A stretch of 64,000 nucleotides of DNA from Actinokineospora fastidiosa (GTDB lineage: Bacteria; Actinomycetota; Actinomycetes; Mycobacteriales; Pseudonocardiaceae). Of the stretch, positions 42,798 through 52,317 are shown piece by piece. The notes beneath the pieces are model-generated. The model made no database searches. It was not told where the DNA came from and saw only the letters and a program-made list of their open reading frames with translations. The first letter of the stretch is position 1. Each line of letters starts with the position of its first letter. Location of the stretch: assembly GCF_014648415.1 (NCBI RefSeq), contig NZ_BMRB01000001.1, forward strand, positions 1,302,001 to 1,366,000, given 5' to 3'. A program made the translations under genes and the position numbers.

Positions 42798-43432
42798 CCC
42801 GCCCCCTGCTGCTGGTCGGGGCGGGCGGGCTGGCGCGGGAGGTCCTGGCCGCAGCCCGCGCGCTCGGCGCCCCCGTCCTCGGCATGCTCGACGACGACGC
42901 CGCCCGCCACGGGACCACTGTGGACGGCGTGCCGGTGCTCGGCGGGCTCGACCTCGTGCACGACCACAGCGACGCCGCCGTGCTGCTCTGCGTCGCCAAC
43001 CCCGCCCGGCCCTCGGGCCGGGCCGCGGTGGCCGCCCGGCTCGGGCTCCCCGACGAGCGCTACGCCACGCTGGTCCACCCGGCCGCCTCGGTCGCCCACG
43101 GCGTCGAGCTCGGCGCGGGCACGGTCCTGCTGGCGGGCGCGGTCATCACCGCGCCGCAGCGCGTCGGCAGGCACGTGCTGGCCATGCCGCACGTCCTCAT
43201 GACCCACGACGACGAGGTCGGCGACCACGCCACCCTCGCGGGCCGGGCCACCCTCGCCGGGAACGTCACCGTCGGCGAGTCGGCCTACCTGGGCGCGGGC
43301 GCGCTGGTGCGCCAGGGCGTCCACATCGGAACCGAAGCGGTCGTCGGCATGGGCGCGGTCGTGCTCGCCGACGTGCCCGCGCGCCAGACCTGGGCGGGAG
43401 TCCCGGCCCGGCTACTCAAGGAGAACCCATGA
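42794..43432 (+). CDS. NeuD/PglD-like sugar O/N-acyltransferase
   Basis: The 212-residue protein has an N-terminal PglD-type Rossmann part (LLLVGAGGLAREVLAAARAL) and a C-terminal left-handed beta-helix of hexapeptide repeats (VAHGVELGAGTVLLAGAVIT onward, ending QTWAGVPARLLKE). It probably transfers acetyl from acetyl-CoA to an amino sugar made by the neighbouring DegT enzymes. ATGA overlap with asnB and with the next gene. Confidence 0.9.
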   Translation: MTRPLLLVGAGGLAREVLAAARALGAPVLGMLDDDAARHGTTVDGVPVLGGLDLVHDHSDAAVLLCVANPARPSGRAAVAARLGLPDERYATLVHPAASVAHGVELGAGTVLLAGAVITAPQRVGRHVLAMPHVLMTHDDEVGDHATLAGRATLAGNVTVGESAYLGAGALVRQGVHIGTEAVVGMGAVVLADVPARQTWAGVPARLLKENP

Positions 43433-44532
43433 CCATCCCGCTTGTCGACCTCGCCGCCCAGCACGCCGCCGTGGCCGACGAGGTCGCCGAGGGCTGGGCG
43501 GCCGTGCTGGCCAGGACCGCGTTCGTCGGCGGCCCGCAGGTCGCCGAGTTCGAGGCCGAGTACGCCCGGTTCGCGGGCGTGGACCACTGCGTGGGCGTCG
43601 GCAACGGCACCGACGCCATCGAACTCGCGCTGCGCGCGCTCGGGATCGGCCCCGGCGACGAGTGCGTGCTGCCCGCCAACACCTTCATCGCCACCGCCGA
43701 GGCCGTCGCCCGCACCGGCGCGACACCCGTGCTGGTCGACTGCGACCCCGACACCCTGCTCATCGACGTCGAGGCAGCCGCCGCGGCGGTCACCACCCGC
43801 ACCCGCGCGGTGCTGCCGGTGGACCTCTACGGTCAGGCAGCGCCGGTCGAGCAGCTGCGCGTGCTGCTGCCCGCCAACGTGGCCGTCGTCGAGGACGCCG
43901 CGCAGTCGCAGGGCGCGACCCGGCACGGCGCTGTCTGCGGCTCGCTGGGCGACATCGCCGCCACCAGCTTCTACCCGGGCAAGAACCTCGGCGCCTACGG
44001 CGACGCGGGCGCGGTGACCACCGCGCGCGCCGACCTCGCCGAGCGGGTCCGGCTGCTGGGCGCGCACGGCTCGCCGCGCAAGTACGAGCACCCCGTGCTC
44101 GGGTTCAACAGCAGGCTCGACACCCTGCAGGCCGTCGTGCTCTCGGCGAAGCTGCGCAGGCTCGACGGCTGGAACGCCGCGCGCCGGGCCGCCGCCGAGC
44201 GCTACACCGCGCTGCTGTCCGATGTGCCCGGTGTGGTCACCCCGGTCGTCGCCGACGGCAACGTGCCCGTGTGGCACCTGTACGTCGTGCGCGTGGCCGA
44301 CCGCGACACCGTGCTCGGCAAGCTGCACGCGGCCGGGATCGGCGCGGGCATCCACTACCCGACCCCGGTGCACCTGACCGGCGCGTTCGCCGGGCTGTGC
44401 TACGGCAGGGGCGACTTCCCGGTCAGCGAGCGGGCCGCGGGGGAGATCCTGTCGCTGCCGCTGTTCCCGGAGATCACCGTCGAGCAGCAGGAACGGGTCG
44501 TCGCCGAACTGGCCGACGCGGTGCGGGCCTGA
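43429..44532 (+). CDS. DegT/DnrJ/EryC1 aminotransferase (second of two)
   Basis: This 367-residue PLP-dependent sugar aminotransferase is similar in type to FdtB/QdtB 3-keto-sugar enzymes: N-terminus IPLVDLAAQHAAVADEV, VGVGNGTDAIELALRALGIG, VEDAAQSQGA and the PLP lysine in FYPGKNLGAYGDAG near residue 185. It closes the coupled run that begins at the sugar transferase. About 287 bp without a gene follow before the next start. Confidence 0.92.
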   Translation: MTIPLVDLAAQHAAVADEVAEGWAAVLARTAFVGGPQVAEFEAEYARFAGVDHCVGVGNGTDAIELALRALGIGPGDECVLPANTFIATAEAVARTGATPVLVDCDPDTLLIDVEAAAAAVTTRTRAVLPVDLYGQAAPVEQLRVLLPANVAVVEDAAQSQGATRHGAVCGSLGDIAATSFYPGKNLGAYGDAGAVTTARADLAERVRLLGAHGSPRKYEHPVLGFNSRLDTLQAVVLSAKLRRLDGWNAARRAAAERYTALLSDVPGVVTPVVADGNVPVWHLYVVRVADRDTVLGKLHAAGIGAGIHYPTPVHLTGAFAGLCYGRGDFPVSERAAGEILSLPLFPEITVEQQERVVAELADAVRA

Positions 44533-44819
44533 CCATCCGGGGAATTGTCCCGTTGTTCACCAACCAGTCGTCTTATTAGGACAGTGAGGGGAAACCGCAG
44601 GTCAGAGCCGGTATGGCTACCGACCGTGAGCGGCCGGAGACGCGAAATCCCTCGTCGGTCGCGACACTTCGGACAATCCGCGGCGCCGGACCACATCTCC
44701 TTCCCCCAATGGGGGTAACGGGATGGGATGGACCGGCGATGTCCAGACGAGGCGCAGTGACGGCCCGGTCGAGGCCGCCCCGCTCCAATTACAGAAGGTA
44801 ACTAGCCGTGGAGGCTCCC
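44533..44819 (+). other. Intergenic region before the DUF4082 protein gene
   Basis: No gene was found in 287 bp. It holds a CCCCC-AAT-GGGGG hairpin near 44704-44717 and ends with GAAGG and GGAGG ribosome-site-like runs. The gap suggests a separate promoter for the secreted protein and the two genes after it. Confidence 0.4.
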
Positions 44820-47800
44820 ATGGACCGGGCGACTGGTCGGGCGCGGACGATCCGGATCGTCCTCTCGGGTTTGCTCGTGGCGGTGGGGCTGCCGCTGCTC
44901 GTCGCCACGCCCGCGTCCGCGGGGCCGTGCGACGCGCCGACGAACCCGATCGTGTGCGAGAACTCCAAGGCGGGCACGCCGAAGGACAACTGGTTCATCG
45001 AGTCGCCCTACGGCGACATCGAGGGCTTCGCCACCGCGGCCAGCGTGCAGCCCGGCCAGCGGCTGGACTTCAAGATCAAGACGCCGAGCACGAACTACGT
45101 GGTCGACATCGTGCGCCTCGGCTGGTACCAGGGCCACGGCGGGCGCAGGGTCGCCACGCTGAACCCGTCGGTGCCGCTGCCGCAGCACCAGCCGCAGTGC
45201 TCCTACGACGGCGCCACCGGCCTGGTCGACTGCGGCAACTGGGGCGTGTCGGCGAGCTGGTTCGTGCCCTCGACGGCGGTCTCGGGCTTCTACGTCGCCA
45301 ACTTCATCCGCAACGACGGCGCGGGCGCGAGCCAGTACCCGTTCGTCGTGCGCAACGACTCGTCCACATCGGACATCGTCGTGCAGACGTCCGACCAGAC
45401 CTGGCAGGCCTACAACAAGTACGGCGACCGGCCCGGCGTCAACGAGTTCAACCTCTACGAGGGCGGCTTCTCCGGCTCCCCCGACGGCCGCGCGTTCAAG
45501 GTCAGCTACAACCGGCCGTACCGCAACGCGGGCACGTCGAACTTCCTCAACGCCGAGTACCCGATGGTGCGGTTCCTGGAGCGCAACGGCTACGACGTCA
45601 GCTACCTGTCGGGTGTGGACGTCACCCGCAACCCCGCCCTGCTGAAGAACCACAAGATCTACCTCTCCAGCGGCCACGACGAGTACGCCAACAACGCCCA
45701 GTGGAACGGCGTCGAGGCCGCCCGCGACGCCGGGGTCGACCTGTTCTTCTCCTCGGGCAACACCTGGTTCTGGAAGACCCGGTTCGAGAACTCCATCGAC
45801 GGCTCGAACACCGCCTACCGCACGATGGTCTGCTACAAGGAGACCAAGGCCCCGGGCGGGGCCAAGATCGACCCGAGCCCGGAGTGGACCGGCACCTGGC
45901 GCGACCCGCGCTCCTCGCCGCCCTCGGACGGCGGCAGGCCGGAGAACCAGCTGATCGGCGCGCTGTTCATGGTCAACGGCTACCGCGCCGACGCCCTGCA
46001 GGTGCCCGCGTCCTTCGGCCGCAACCGGTTCTGGCGCAACACCCCGGTCGCCACCGCGACGGGCACCACGACGTTCCCGGCGGGCACGCTCGGCTACGAG
46101 TGGGACACCGACCCGGACAACGGCTACCGCCCCGCGGGCTCCATCCGGCTCTCGCACACCACCGTCAACGTCGACTTCGGCATGCTGCTGCTCGACCACG
46201 GCAACACCTACGGCGCGGGCCCCGCCGACCACAACATCACGCTGTACCGCGACCCGGAGAGCAAGGCGCTGGTGTTCAACGCGGCGACCGTGCAGTGGGC
46301 GTGGGGCCTCGACGACGACCACACCTTCCCCTACGGCGCCCCGCCGACCGCGCCGACCAGCCCGGCGATGCAGCAGGCGACGGTCAACATGCTCGCCGAC
46401 ATGGGCGCGCAGCCGCGCACGCTGATGCCCGGCCTGGTCGCCGCCACGCCGAGCACCGACCTGGTCGGGCCCGTGGTCACGGTGAACGGGCTGACCGAGG
46501 GCCAGACCATCCCGGCGGGCACCAACGTCAACATCAACGGCACCGCGATCGATGTCGGCGGCGGCGTGGTGGCGGGCGTCGAGGTCTCCGTCGACGGCGG
46601 CGCGACGTTCAAGCGGGCGAACGGGCTGGACACCTGGAGCTACCAGTGGACGCCGTCCGCGCTCGGCCCGGCCACGATCAAGGTCCGCGCGTCCGACGAC
46701 GGCGCCACCCTGGGCGCCACGATGACGATCAACGTCACCATCGGCGCGCAGCAGTGCCCGTGCACCATCTTCGGCAACGCCACGCCCGCGACGGTGGACA
46801 GCGGCGACAACGCCTCGATCGAGGTGGGCACCAAGTTCACGACATCGGTCAACGCGACCGTCACCGGCATGCGCTTCTACAAGGCCGCCGCGAACACCGG
46901 CACCCACACCGGCTCGCTCTGGTCGCCCGGCGGCCAGCGGCTGGCCAGCGGCACCTTCGGCAACGAGACCGCGTCCGGGTGGCAGACACTGACCTTCGAC
47001 CAGCCCGTGCAGATCCGCTCGGGCACCCCGTACGTGGTCTCCTACCACGCGCCGGTCGGCCGGTACTCCGTCGACGCGGGCTACTTCAACGACAAGGGCG
47101 CGGGCATCGTGCCGCTGACCGCCCCGAAGTCGAGCGCGGTGGCAGGCGGCAACGGCGTGTTCAAGTACGGCCAGGGCTTCCCGGACACCTCGTTCAACGG
47201 CGGCAACTACTGGGTCGACGTGATCGTCACGACCGACACCGCGGACAACACCCGGCCGGTGATCAACTCGGTGAGCCCGGCGGAGGGCGCCACGGGCGCG
47301 CACATCGACTCGTCGATCTCCGCGACGTTCAACGAGGACGTCGACCCCGGCAGCGTGCAGTTCACCGTGCAGGCGGGCGGCAACCCCATCCCGGGCACGG
47401 TGACCACGGACGGGCCCACGGTGACCTTCACCGCGACCGACCTGCTGCCGCCGAACGCCCAGCACTCGGTGACGCTCAACGCCACCGACGGCTTCGGCAA
47501 CCCGCTGGCCGCGCCCCGGTCCTGGAGCTTCACCACCGGGACCACCCTGGCGCCCTGCCCGTGCAACCTGTTCGGGCAGCGCACCCCCGCGACGCTGGAC
47601 GCCAACGACGGCGGCGACGTCGAACTGGGCGTCAAGTTCACCGTCGCCGCCAACGCGACGGTGACGGGCGTGCGGTTCTACAAGGCGGTCAACAACACCG
47701 GCACGCACACCGGCTCGGTGTGGACCTCCGGCGGCGAGCGGATCGCGCACGGCACGTTCGTCGACGAGACGGCGTCGGGCTGGCAGACGCTGGTCTTCGA

Positions 47801-48833
47801 CGAGCCCGTGCAGATCTCGGCAGGGCAGACGTACGTGGCGTCCTACCGCGCCCCGAACGGCCGGTACTCGGTCGACCCGGGCTACTTCGCCGACAAGGGC
47901 GCCGGGCGGGGCATCCTCACCGCGCCGTCCTCGCCAGCGGCGGGCGGCCAGGGCGTCTACGTCTACGGCGGCGGCTTCCCGTCGAGCACGTTCAACCACA
48001 ACAACTACTGGGTGGACGTCATCGTCGACACCGAGGGCGCGGACACCACGCCGCCGTCGGTGACCGCCACCAACCCGGCCGACGGCGCCACCGGCGTCTC
48101 CACCGGGGCGGGCGTCACGGTGACGTTCGACGAGGCGGTCAACCCGGCGAACCTGCAGTTCACCGTGTCCGAGGGCGCGAGCGCGGTGCCCGGCGCGGTG
48201 CACATGGGCGCCGACAACAAGAGCGCGACGTTCGTCTCGACCGACCCGCTGCCCGGCAGCGCGACGCTCACCGCGTCCGTGCTGGCCAGCGACCCGATGG
48301 GCAACCCGATGCCCTCGGCGCTGACCTGGTCGTTCACCACGGCGCCGTCCGGGGCGTGCCCGTGCAGCCTGTTCCGCCCGACGGACGCGCCCGCGCAGTT
48401 CGCGGTCGACTCCCCGGTCGAGCTGGGCATGCGGATCACCCCGGCCACCGACGGCGTCATCACCGGCGTCCGGTTCTACAAGGCAGCGGGCGACCCGGGC
48501 ACGCACACCGGCTCGCTGTGGTCGCCGACCGGCGGCCTGCTGGCCACCGGCGCGTTCGAGGGCGAGACGTCCAGCGGGTGGCAGACCATGACCTTCGCGA
48601 CACCGGTTCCGGTGACCGCGGGGCAGACCTACGTGGTCTCGTTCTGGACCTCCGCGGGCCGGTACGGGTACACGCGGGACTACTTCACCAGCGACAAGGT
48701 GAACGGCCCGCTGACCTCGCCCGCGACCGGCGCGCAGCCCAACGGCGTGTTCCAGTACGGCGGCGGCGGTGTGTTCCCGGCCGGGCCCGGTAACGGATCG
48801 AACTACTGGGTCGACGCAGTCTTCGACAACTAG
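44820..48833 (+). CDS. Secreted multidomain protein with three DUF4082 modules
   Basis: The 1337-residue protein has a Sec signal peptide (residues 1-35, ending TPASAG), then a ~500-residue domain resembling the C-terminal domain of N,N-dimethylformamidase large subunits (SPYGDIEGFATAASVQPGQ, LSSGHDEYAN, LFFSSGNTWFWKTRF). An Ig-like module (Big_17 type) follows. Three DUF4082 domains then begin at CPC motifs near residues 646, 913 and 1180, separated by two Big_5-type Ig modules, with a ~267-residue period. DUF4082 is often found in surface proteins of polysaccharide loci. I chose ATG 44820 (GGAGG 6 bases upstream); GTG 44808 is an alternative. Confidence 0.88.
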   Translation: MDRATGRARTIRIVLSGLLVAVGLPLLVATPASAGPCDAPTNPIVCENSKAGTPKDNWFIESPYGDIEGFATAASVQPGQRLDFKIKTPSTNYVVDIVRLGWYQGHGGRRVATLNPSVPLPQHQPQCSYDGATGLVDCGNWGVSASWFVPSTAVSGFYVANFIRNDGAGASQYPFVVRNDSSTSDIVVQTSDQTWQAYNKYGDRPGVNEFNLYEGGFSGSPDGRAFKVSYNRPYRNAGTSNFLNAEYPMVRFLERNGYDVSYLSGVDVTRNPALLKNHKIYLSSGHDEYANNAQWNGVEAARDAGVDLFFSSGNTWFWKTRFENSIDGSNTAYRTMVCYKETKAPGGAKIDPSPEWTGTWRDPRSSPPSDGGRPENQLIGALFMVNGYRADALQVPASFGRNRFWRNTPVATATGTTTFPAGTLGYEWDTDPDNGYRPAGSIRLSHTTVNVDFGMLLLDHGNTYGAGPADHNITLYRDPESKALVFNAATVQWAWGLDDDHTFPYGAPPTAPTSPAMQQATVNMLADMGAQPRTLMPGLVAATPSTDLVGPVVTVNGLTEGQTIPAGTNVNINGTAIDVGGGVVAGVEVSVDGGATFKRANGLDTWSYQWTPSALGPATIKVRASDDGATLGATMTINVTIGAQQCPCTIFGNATPATVDSGDNASIEVGTKFTTSVNATVTGMRFYKAAANTGTHTGSLWSPGGQRLASGTFGNETASGWQTLTFDQPVQIRSGTPYVVSYHAPVGRYSVDAGYFNDKGAGIVPLTAPKSSAVAGGNGVFKYGQGFPDTSFNGGNYWVDVIVTTDTADNTRPVINSVSPAEGATGAHIDSSISATFNEDVDPGSVQFTVQAGGNPIPGTVTTDGPTVTFTATDLLPPNAQHSVTLNATDGFGNPLAAPRSWSFTTGTTLAPCPCNLFGQRTPATLDANDGGDVELGVKFTVAANATVTGVRFYKAVNNTGTHTGSVWTSGGERIAHGTFVDETASGWQTLVFDEPVQISAGQTYVASYRAPNGRYSVDPGYFADKGAGRGILTAPSSPAAGGQGVYVYGGGFPSSTFNHNNYWVDVIVDTEGADTTPPSVTATNPADGATGVSTGAGVTVTFDEAVNPANLQFTVSEGASAVPGAVHMGADNKSATFVSTDPLPGSATLTASVLASDPMGNPMPSALTWSFTTAPSGACPCSLFRPTDAPAQFAVDSPVELGMRITPATDGVITGVRFYKAAGDPGTHTGSLWSPTGGLLATGAFEGETSSGWQTMTFATPVPVTAGQTYVVSFWTSAGRYGYTRDYFTSDKVNGPLTSPATGAQPNGVFQYGGGGVFPAGPGNGSNYWVDAVFDN

Positions 48834-48849
48834 ATCTCGGAGGTGGAAG

Positions 48850-49893
48850 TTGGCCAGCGTCGATGTGGTGATCCCGTGCTACCGGTACGGGTCGGTGCTG
48901 CCGGTCGCCGTGCGCAGCGTGCTCGACCAGCCGGGCGTCGACGTCCGGGTCCTGGTCATCGACGACGCGTCCGGCGACGGCAGCGCCGACGTGGCCCGCG
49001 CGCTGGCCGACGCCGACAGCCGGGTGACGGTGTGGGAGCACGCGGAGAACCGCGGCCACATCGCCACCTACAACGAGGGCCTGCTCGACTGGGCCAAGGC
49101 CGACTACTGCGCGTTGCTGTCCGCCGACGACGCCCTCACCCCGGGCGCGCTCGGCCGGGCGGCGCGGCTGATGGACGCGCACCCGGAGGTCGGGTTCGTC
49201 TACGGCCGCCCGCTGCACTGGGACGGCAGCGACCCGCTCCCGGCGGCGCGCACGGCCGACCGCGGCTGGACCGTCTACAACGGATTCACCTGGCTGCGCA
49301 GGCGGTTCGCCCTCGGCGAGGGCTGCATCACCTCCCCCGAGGTGGTGGTGCGCACGCAGCTTCAGCACAAGCTGGGCGGCTACGACCCGGCGCTGAAGCA
49401 CACCGGCGACATCGAGATGTGGATGCGCTTCGCCCTGCACGCCGACGTGGGGTACCTGAAGGGCGTGGACCAGGCGTACTACCGGGTGCACGGGGCGAAC
49501 ATGTCGAAGGCGTACTACGAGACGCAGGTCGGCGACCTGCGGCAGCGCCTGGCCGCCTTCGAGTCGATCGTGCGGCGCGCTGAGGGCATCCTCCCCGACC
49601 GCGTGGACCTCGACCGCCGCGTCCGCCGCGTGCTGGCCGCCGACGCCCTGCGCAGGGCGGGCCGCGCCTACGACAAGGGCCGGGCCGACACGGACCCGAT
49701 CGCCGAACTGGTCGAGTTCGCCCGCGAGGCGTACCCGGCGGCGGAGCTGCTGCCGGAGTGGAAGACGCTGCGGCTGCGCCAGCGCTTGGGCGCCCGCCGG
49801 GCGAGGGCGCTGTCCCCGCTGGTCCTGACCGCGCCCGCGCGCCGGGTCCGGCAGCTGTACCGCGAGGCCCGCTGGGCCAGATTCGGGGTGTAG
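48850..49893 (+). CDS. GT2 family glycosyltransferase
   Basis: The 347-residue protein has a GT-A fold transferase domain: DVVIPCYRYGSVLPVAVRSV, VLVIDDASGDGSADVA, the DD-containing LLSADDALTPGALGRAARLM and an acceptor region GDIEMWMRFAL. The C-terminal ~100 residues are helical. The TTG at 48850 is chosen because GGAGGTGGAAG lies directly upstream and translation from it begins right at the fold; upstream residues in frame would fall within the previous gene. It follows the DUF4082 gene by 16 bp. Confidence 0.88.
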   Translation: MASVDVVIPCYRYGSVLPVAVRSVLDQPGVDVRVLVIDDASGDGSADVARALADADSRVTVWEHAENRGHIATYNEGLLDWAKADYCALLSADDALTPGALGRAARLMDAHPEVGFVYGRPLHWDGSDPLPAARTADRGWTVYNGFTWLRRRFALGEGCITSPEVVVRTQLQHKLGGYDPALKHTGDIEMWMRFALHADVGYLKGVDQAYYRVHGANMSKAYYETQVGDLRQRLAAFESIVRRAEGILPDRVDLDRRVRRVLAADALRRAGRAYDKGRADTDPIAELVEFAREAYPAAELLPEWKTLRLRQRLGARRARALSPLVLTAPARRVRQLYREARWARFGV

Positions 49894-49895
49894 AC

Positions 49896-50276
49896 GTGCG
49901 GTTGTGGGCGGACTCGCGGTCGGGTGGGCGGCTGCCCGTGGACGTCGAGCTGCTGGCCGAGCCCGACATCCGCATCCGCGCGTCCGTCGACGGCCGCGAG
50001 GCGGTCGACTACCGGGCGGGCAACTGGTTCACCTGCCTGCGCAAGCTGCGCGCCGCCCTGGAGGCCGACGGCTACCTGCTGTGCTGCCAGGGCGCGCGTC
50101 CCGACGTCCACCCGAGCGCCGAACAACTCCAGGCCGACCTCGGCCGCACCGCGTACCGCCTGGTGCCGGGGGAGCCGCGCACGGACGTGGTGGACGTGTT
50201 CGCCTCGGCCGAACCGGCGGAGGTGGGGACGGTCGAGGACCAGCGCAGGACGGTCTTCGCCTACTACGGCATCTGA
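49896..50276 (+). CDS. Small hypothetical protein at the end of the plus arm
   Basis: The 126-residue product starts at a GTG two bases after the GT2 stop. It is a compact alpha/beta-looking protein (LPVDVELLAEPDIRIRASVD, NWFTCLRKLRAALEADGYLL) without signal peptide or catalytic motif. I do not recognise it. Tight linkage suggests a role with the glycosyltransferase. A 12-bp palindrome CCGGGGCCCCGG (50282-50293) follows the stop and may end the transcript. Confidence 0.65.
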   Translation: MRLWADSRSGGRLPVDVELLAEPDIRIRASVDGREAVDYRAGNWFTCLRKLRAALEADGYLLCCQGARPDVHPSAEQLQADLGRTAYRLVPGEPRTDVVDVFASAEPAEVGTVEDQRRTVFAYYGI

Positions 50277-50297
50277 CCGCGCCGGGGCCCCGGACGG

Positions 50298-50459
50298 TTA
50301 GTCGCGCTTGACGTAGCGCACCAGCGCGGGCACGTCGGCGCGGAGGACGGGGCCGGTGTGCTTGGAGTCGCGGAGCCGGTCGAGCGAGCCCGCCACCTCG
50401 ACGCAGGTCGGTCCGTTCTGGCTACGGGTGGCCTTGCGCCACGTGGTCGGGGAGGTCAC
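50298..50459 (-). CDS. DUF397 protein
   Basis: This 53-residue protein runs from the GTG at 50459 (MTSPTTWRKATRSQNGPTC, then VEVA) to the stop at 50298. The W-RK-SRSQNG...CVEVA and DSK...P pattern is the DUF397 signature of small actinomycete proteins paired with XRE regulators, where they act like antitoxin or bald-A-type partners. It overlaps the 3' end of the XRE gene by 38 bp, so the two are coupled. A GGAGA lies 7-11 bases before the GTG. Confidence 0.88.
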   Translation of the reverse strand: MTSPTTWRKATRSQNGPTCVEVAGSLDRLRDSKHTGPVLRADVPALVRYVKRD

Positions 50460-51297
50460 GGCGGGTCTCCATTCTGCGCACCTGATGGGCGACGAACCGC
50501 ATCGAGTCCCCGGGGCTCAACGCGTGCCGCAGAATGAGCTCGACGGCCTGCTTGTATGCCCTCACATCCGCTTCCTTGTGCAGCCACAGGGTTGAGCGGC
50601 GCGTCTCGACGAACACGCTGGTGATCAGGTTAACACCCTCGATCAGGTGAAAAGGACCTTCGAGACCGGGGTGCCAACCTGTGCCATGGGGCACGATCCG
50701 CAGCTCGACGTTCGCCCGCCTGCCGATCGCCAGCAGGTAGCGGAGCTGTCCCTCGGTGACTGCCGCACCGCCAATTCCCTGGTAGAGCGCGCCTTCTCCG
50801 ATGATCGCCGTGAGGTGCGCCGGATGTGGGCGCAGGATCACCTCCTTGCGGTCCGCTCGCAGCCGAACCCGGTCCTCGATCTCGGCTGGCGGGACACCGG
50901 GGGCGGACATGATCGCCCGGGTGTAGTCGGTCGTCTGGAGCAGACCGGGAATCAGCAGCGGCGAGAACTCCACCAGCCGTGTGGCCTGCTGCTCGCACGA
51001 GACGAAGGCGAACATCTGCTGTTGCTGTTCCGGCAGGCTCGTCGCCACCCACTGGTCTTGGCCGGTGCCGTAGGCCAGCGTCATCAGGCCCTTGTACCGC
51101 TCGCCAGTGACGCCCAGCGCGGTGAGCATCCGGGCCACGTTCTCCGGTTGGGGGGAGCGGGCGCCGGTCTCCCAGCGGGACATCATCGCCGGGTCGACGC
51201 CCATGCGTCCGGCGAAGTCCCGCAACGTCTCCCCGTGGGCCTGCCGGGCCTGTCGGATCGCGCCGCCGAGGGCGATCGACTTGGGTGTCTTGGTCAT
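50422..51297 (-). CDS. XRE family regulator with DUF5753 domain
   Basis: This 291-residue regulator has an N-terminal HTH (about residues 12-65, GETLRDFAGRMGVDPAMMSR) and a DUF5753 ligand-like domain (about 100-275, PLLIPGLLQTTDYTRA, ELRIVPHGTGWHPGLEGPFH). It pairs with the overlapping DUF397 gene. Such pairs are abundant in Streptomyces and relatives and influence development and antibiotic production. Its position between the two arms of the polysaccharide locus makes it a candidate regulator, by inference only. The start MTKTPKS at 51297 is chosen over an upstream extension. Confidence 0.92.
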   Translation of the reverse strand: MTKTPKSIALGGAIRQARQAHGETLRDFAGRMGVDPAMMSRWETGARSPQPENVARMLTALGVTGERYKGLMTLAYGTGQDQWVATSLPEQQQQMFAFVSCEQQATRLVEFSPLLIPGLLQTTDYTRAIMSAPGVPPAEIEDRVRLRADRKEVILRPHPAHLTAIIGEGALYQGIGGAAVTEGQLRYLLAIGRRANVELRIVPHGTGWHPGLEGPFHLIEGVNLITSVFVETRRSTLWLHKEADVRAYKQAVELILRHALSPGDSMRFVAHQVRRMETRRDLPDHVAQGHP

Positions 51298-51358
51298 GGC
51301 CGCACCATAAGGGCGTTCGTCGGGGACCACGACTTTTCCGGTGGGGCGTAAGCCATTG

Positions 51359-51396
51359 GGGCGACGCCCCCTGCGCTCCGGCAGGAGGCGTCGCCC
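51359..51396 (-). terminator. Terminator after the sigma factor operon
   Basis: Outer arms GGGCGACGCC/GGCGTCGCCC (51359-51368 and 51387-51396) and inner arms CCTGC/GCAGG (51370-51374 and 51381-51385) form one long hairpin with a single mismatch and a 6-base loop. It starts 7 bases downstream of the stop of the membrane partner gene on the minus strand. Confidence 0.8.
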
Positions 51397-51403
51397 TCGG
51401 GGG

Positions 51404-52309
51404 TCAGCCGATGGCGAACCGGTCGGCGATGACCAGGGTCAGGAGCTGGTCGGTGGTCAGCGGGAGCTCGGTCATGGCGGGCTCGGTGACGCCGTCGAAC
51501 CGCTTGGCCTGGGCGATGGCGACCGTCGTGCCGTCCGGGTGGCGATAGGCGGCCCACTGGTCGAAGCGGCCGTCGGCCGAGGGCTTGCGCACCAGGCCGA
51601 CCTGCTTGCCCTCGACGGTGACCACCGTGCAGTCGCCGCCCATGCCCCACAGGTTCGTGGTGAGCGCGCACGGCTCCGTCGGGTCGGCGTTGCCGGGGGT
51701 GTGGACCTCGATCAGCAGCTTGCCGTACCGGCCGTCCCTGCCCACCGGCATGGTGGCCATGTACTCCCAGATCTCGACACCGTTGATGGTGTCGGCGTAC
51801 TGGGCCTGGTGGTACCGGGTGTCGCCGGAGTACTCCGGGCTCGCCCACTCCAGCTCCGGCGACTCCAGCCCCTCGGGCAGCGCCGCGGTGATCAGGTCGA
51901 GCAGCTCGACCCCGCGGGCGTGCTGCGGGCCGCGGCTCGCCGTGCGGTCGGTCTGGCCGTTGGGCCACGACGGCCTGGTGCTCGGCGGGACGCCCGTCGC
52001 GGGGGTGGCGATCGTCGTCGACGCCCCGGCGTCGGTCGGCTGGACCGCGGTGGTCGACTGGGCCGCGGCGGTCGGCTGGACCGCGGGCGCGGCCTGTCCG
52101 GGAGCGGCGCCGCCGGGAGCGGCGCCGGTCAGCGCGATCGCCCCCGCGGCGATGACGGCCACGGCGGCGGCCGCGCCACCGCCCATCATCGCGGTGCGCC
52201 TGCGTCGGTAGGCGGACTGGGCGCGCGCGAGCGCGGCGTCGGTGTCCATCGAGGGCGGGGTGTCGGCCATCGCCTGGTTGAAGGCGTGGCGCAGGTCGTG
52301 CTCGTCCAT
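51404..52309 (-). CDS. Membrane protein partner of SigE-family sigma factor (putative anti-sigma)
   Basis: The 301-residue protein has an acidic N-terminal cytoplasmic segment (residues 1-38), one transmembrane helix (about 42-62), a Pro/Thr/Ala-rich linker and a ~170-residue extracytoplasmic domain with no motif I know. The topology and its position 8 bp downstream of a SigE-family sigma gene fit an anti-sigma or sensor partner. No zinc anti-sigma HxxxCxxC motif is present. It ends just before a strong terminator. Confidence 0.65.
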   Translation of the reverse strand: MDEHDLRHAFNQAMADTPPSMDTDAALARAQSAYRRRRTAMMGGGAAAAVAVIAAGAIALTGAAPGGAAPGQAAPAVQPTAAAQSTTAVQPTDAGASTTIATPATGVPPSTRPSWPNGQTDRTASRGPQHARGVELLDLITAALPEGLESPELEWASPEYSGDTRYHQAQYADTINGVEIWEYMATMPVGRDGRYGKLLIEVHTPGNADPTEPCALTTNLWGMGGDCTVVTVEGKQVGLVRKPSADGRFDQWAAYRHPDGTTVAIAQAKRFDGVTEPAMTELPLTTDQLLTLVIADRFAIG

Positions 52310-52317
52310 GTGTCCTC

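Noticed and set aside
34219-44532. Sugar genes as a deoxysugar cluster for antibiotic glycosylation
   Set aside because: The presence of a priming phosphotransferase, Wzx flippase, Wzy-type polymerase and Wzz-like protein points to a surface polysaccharide.
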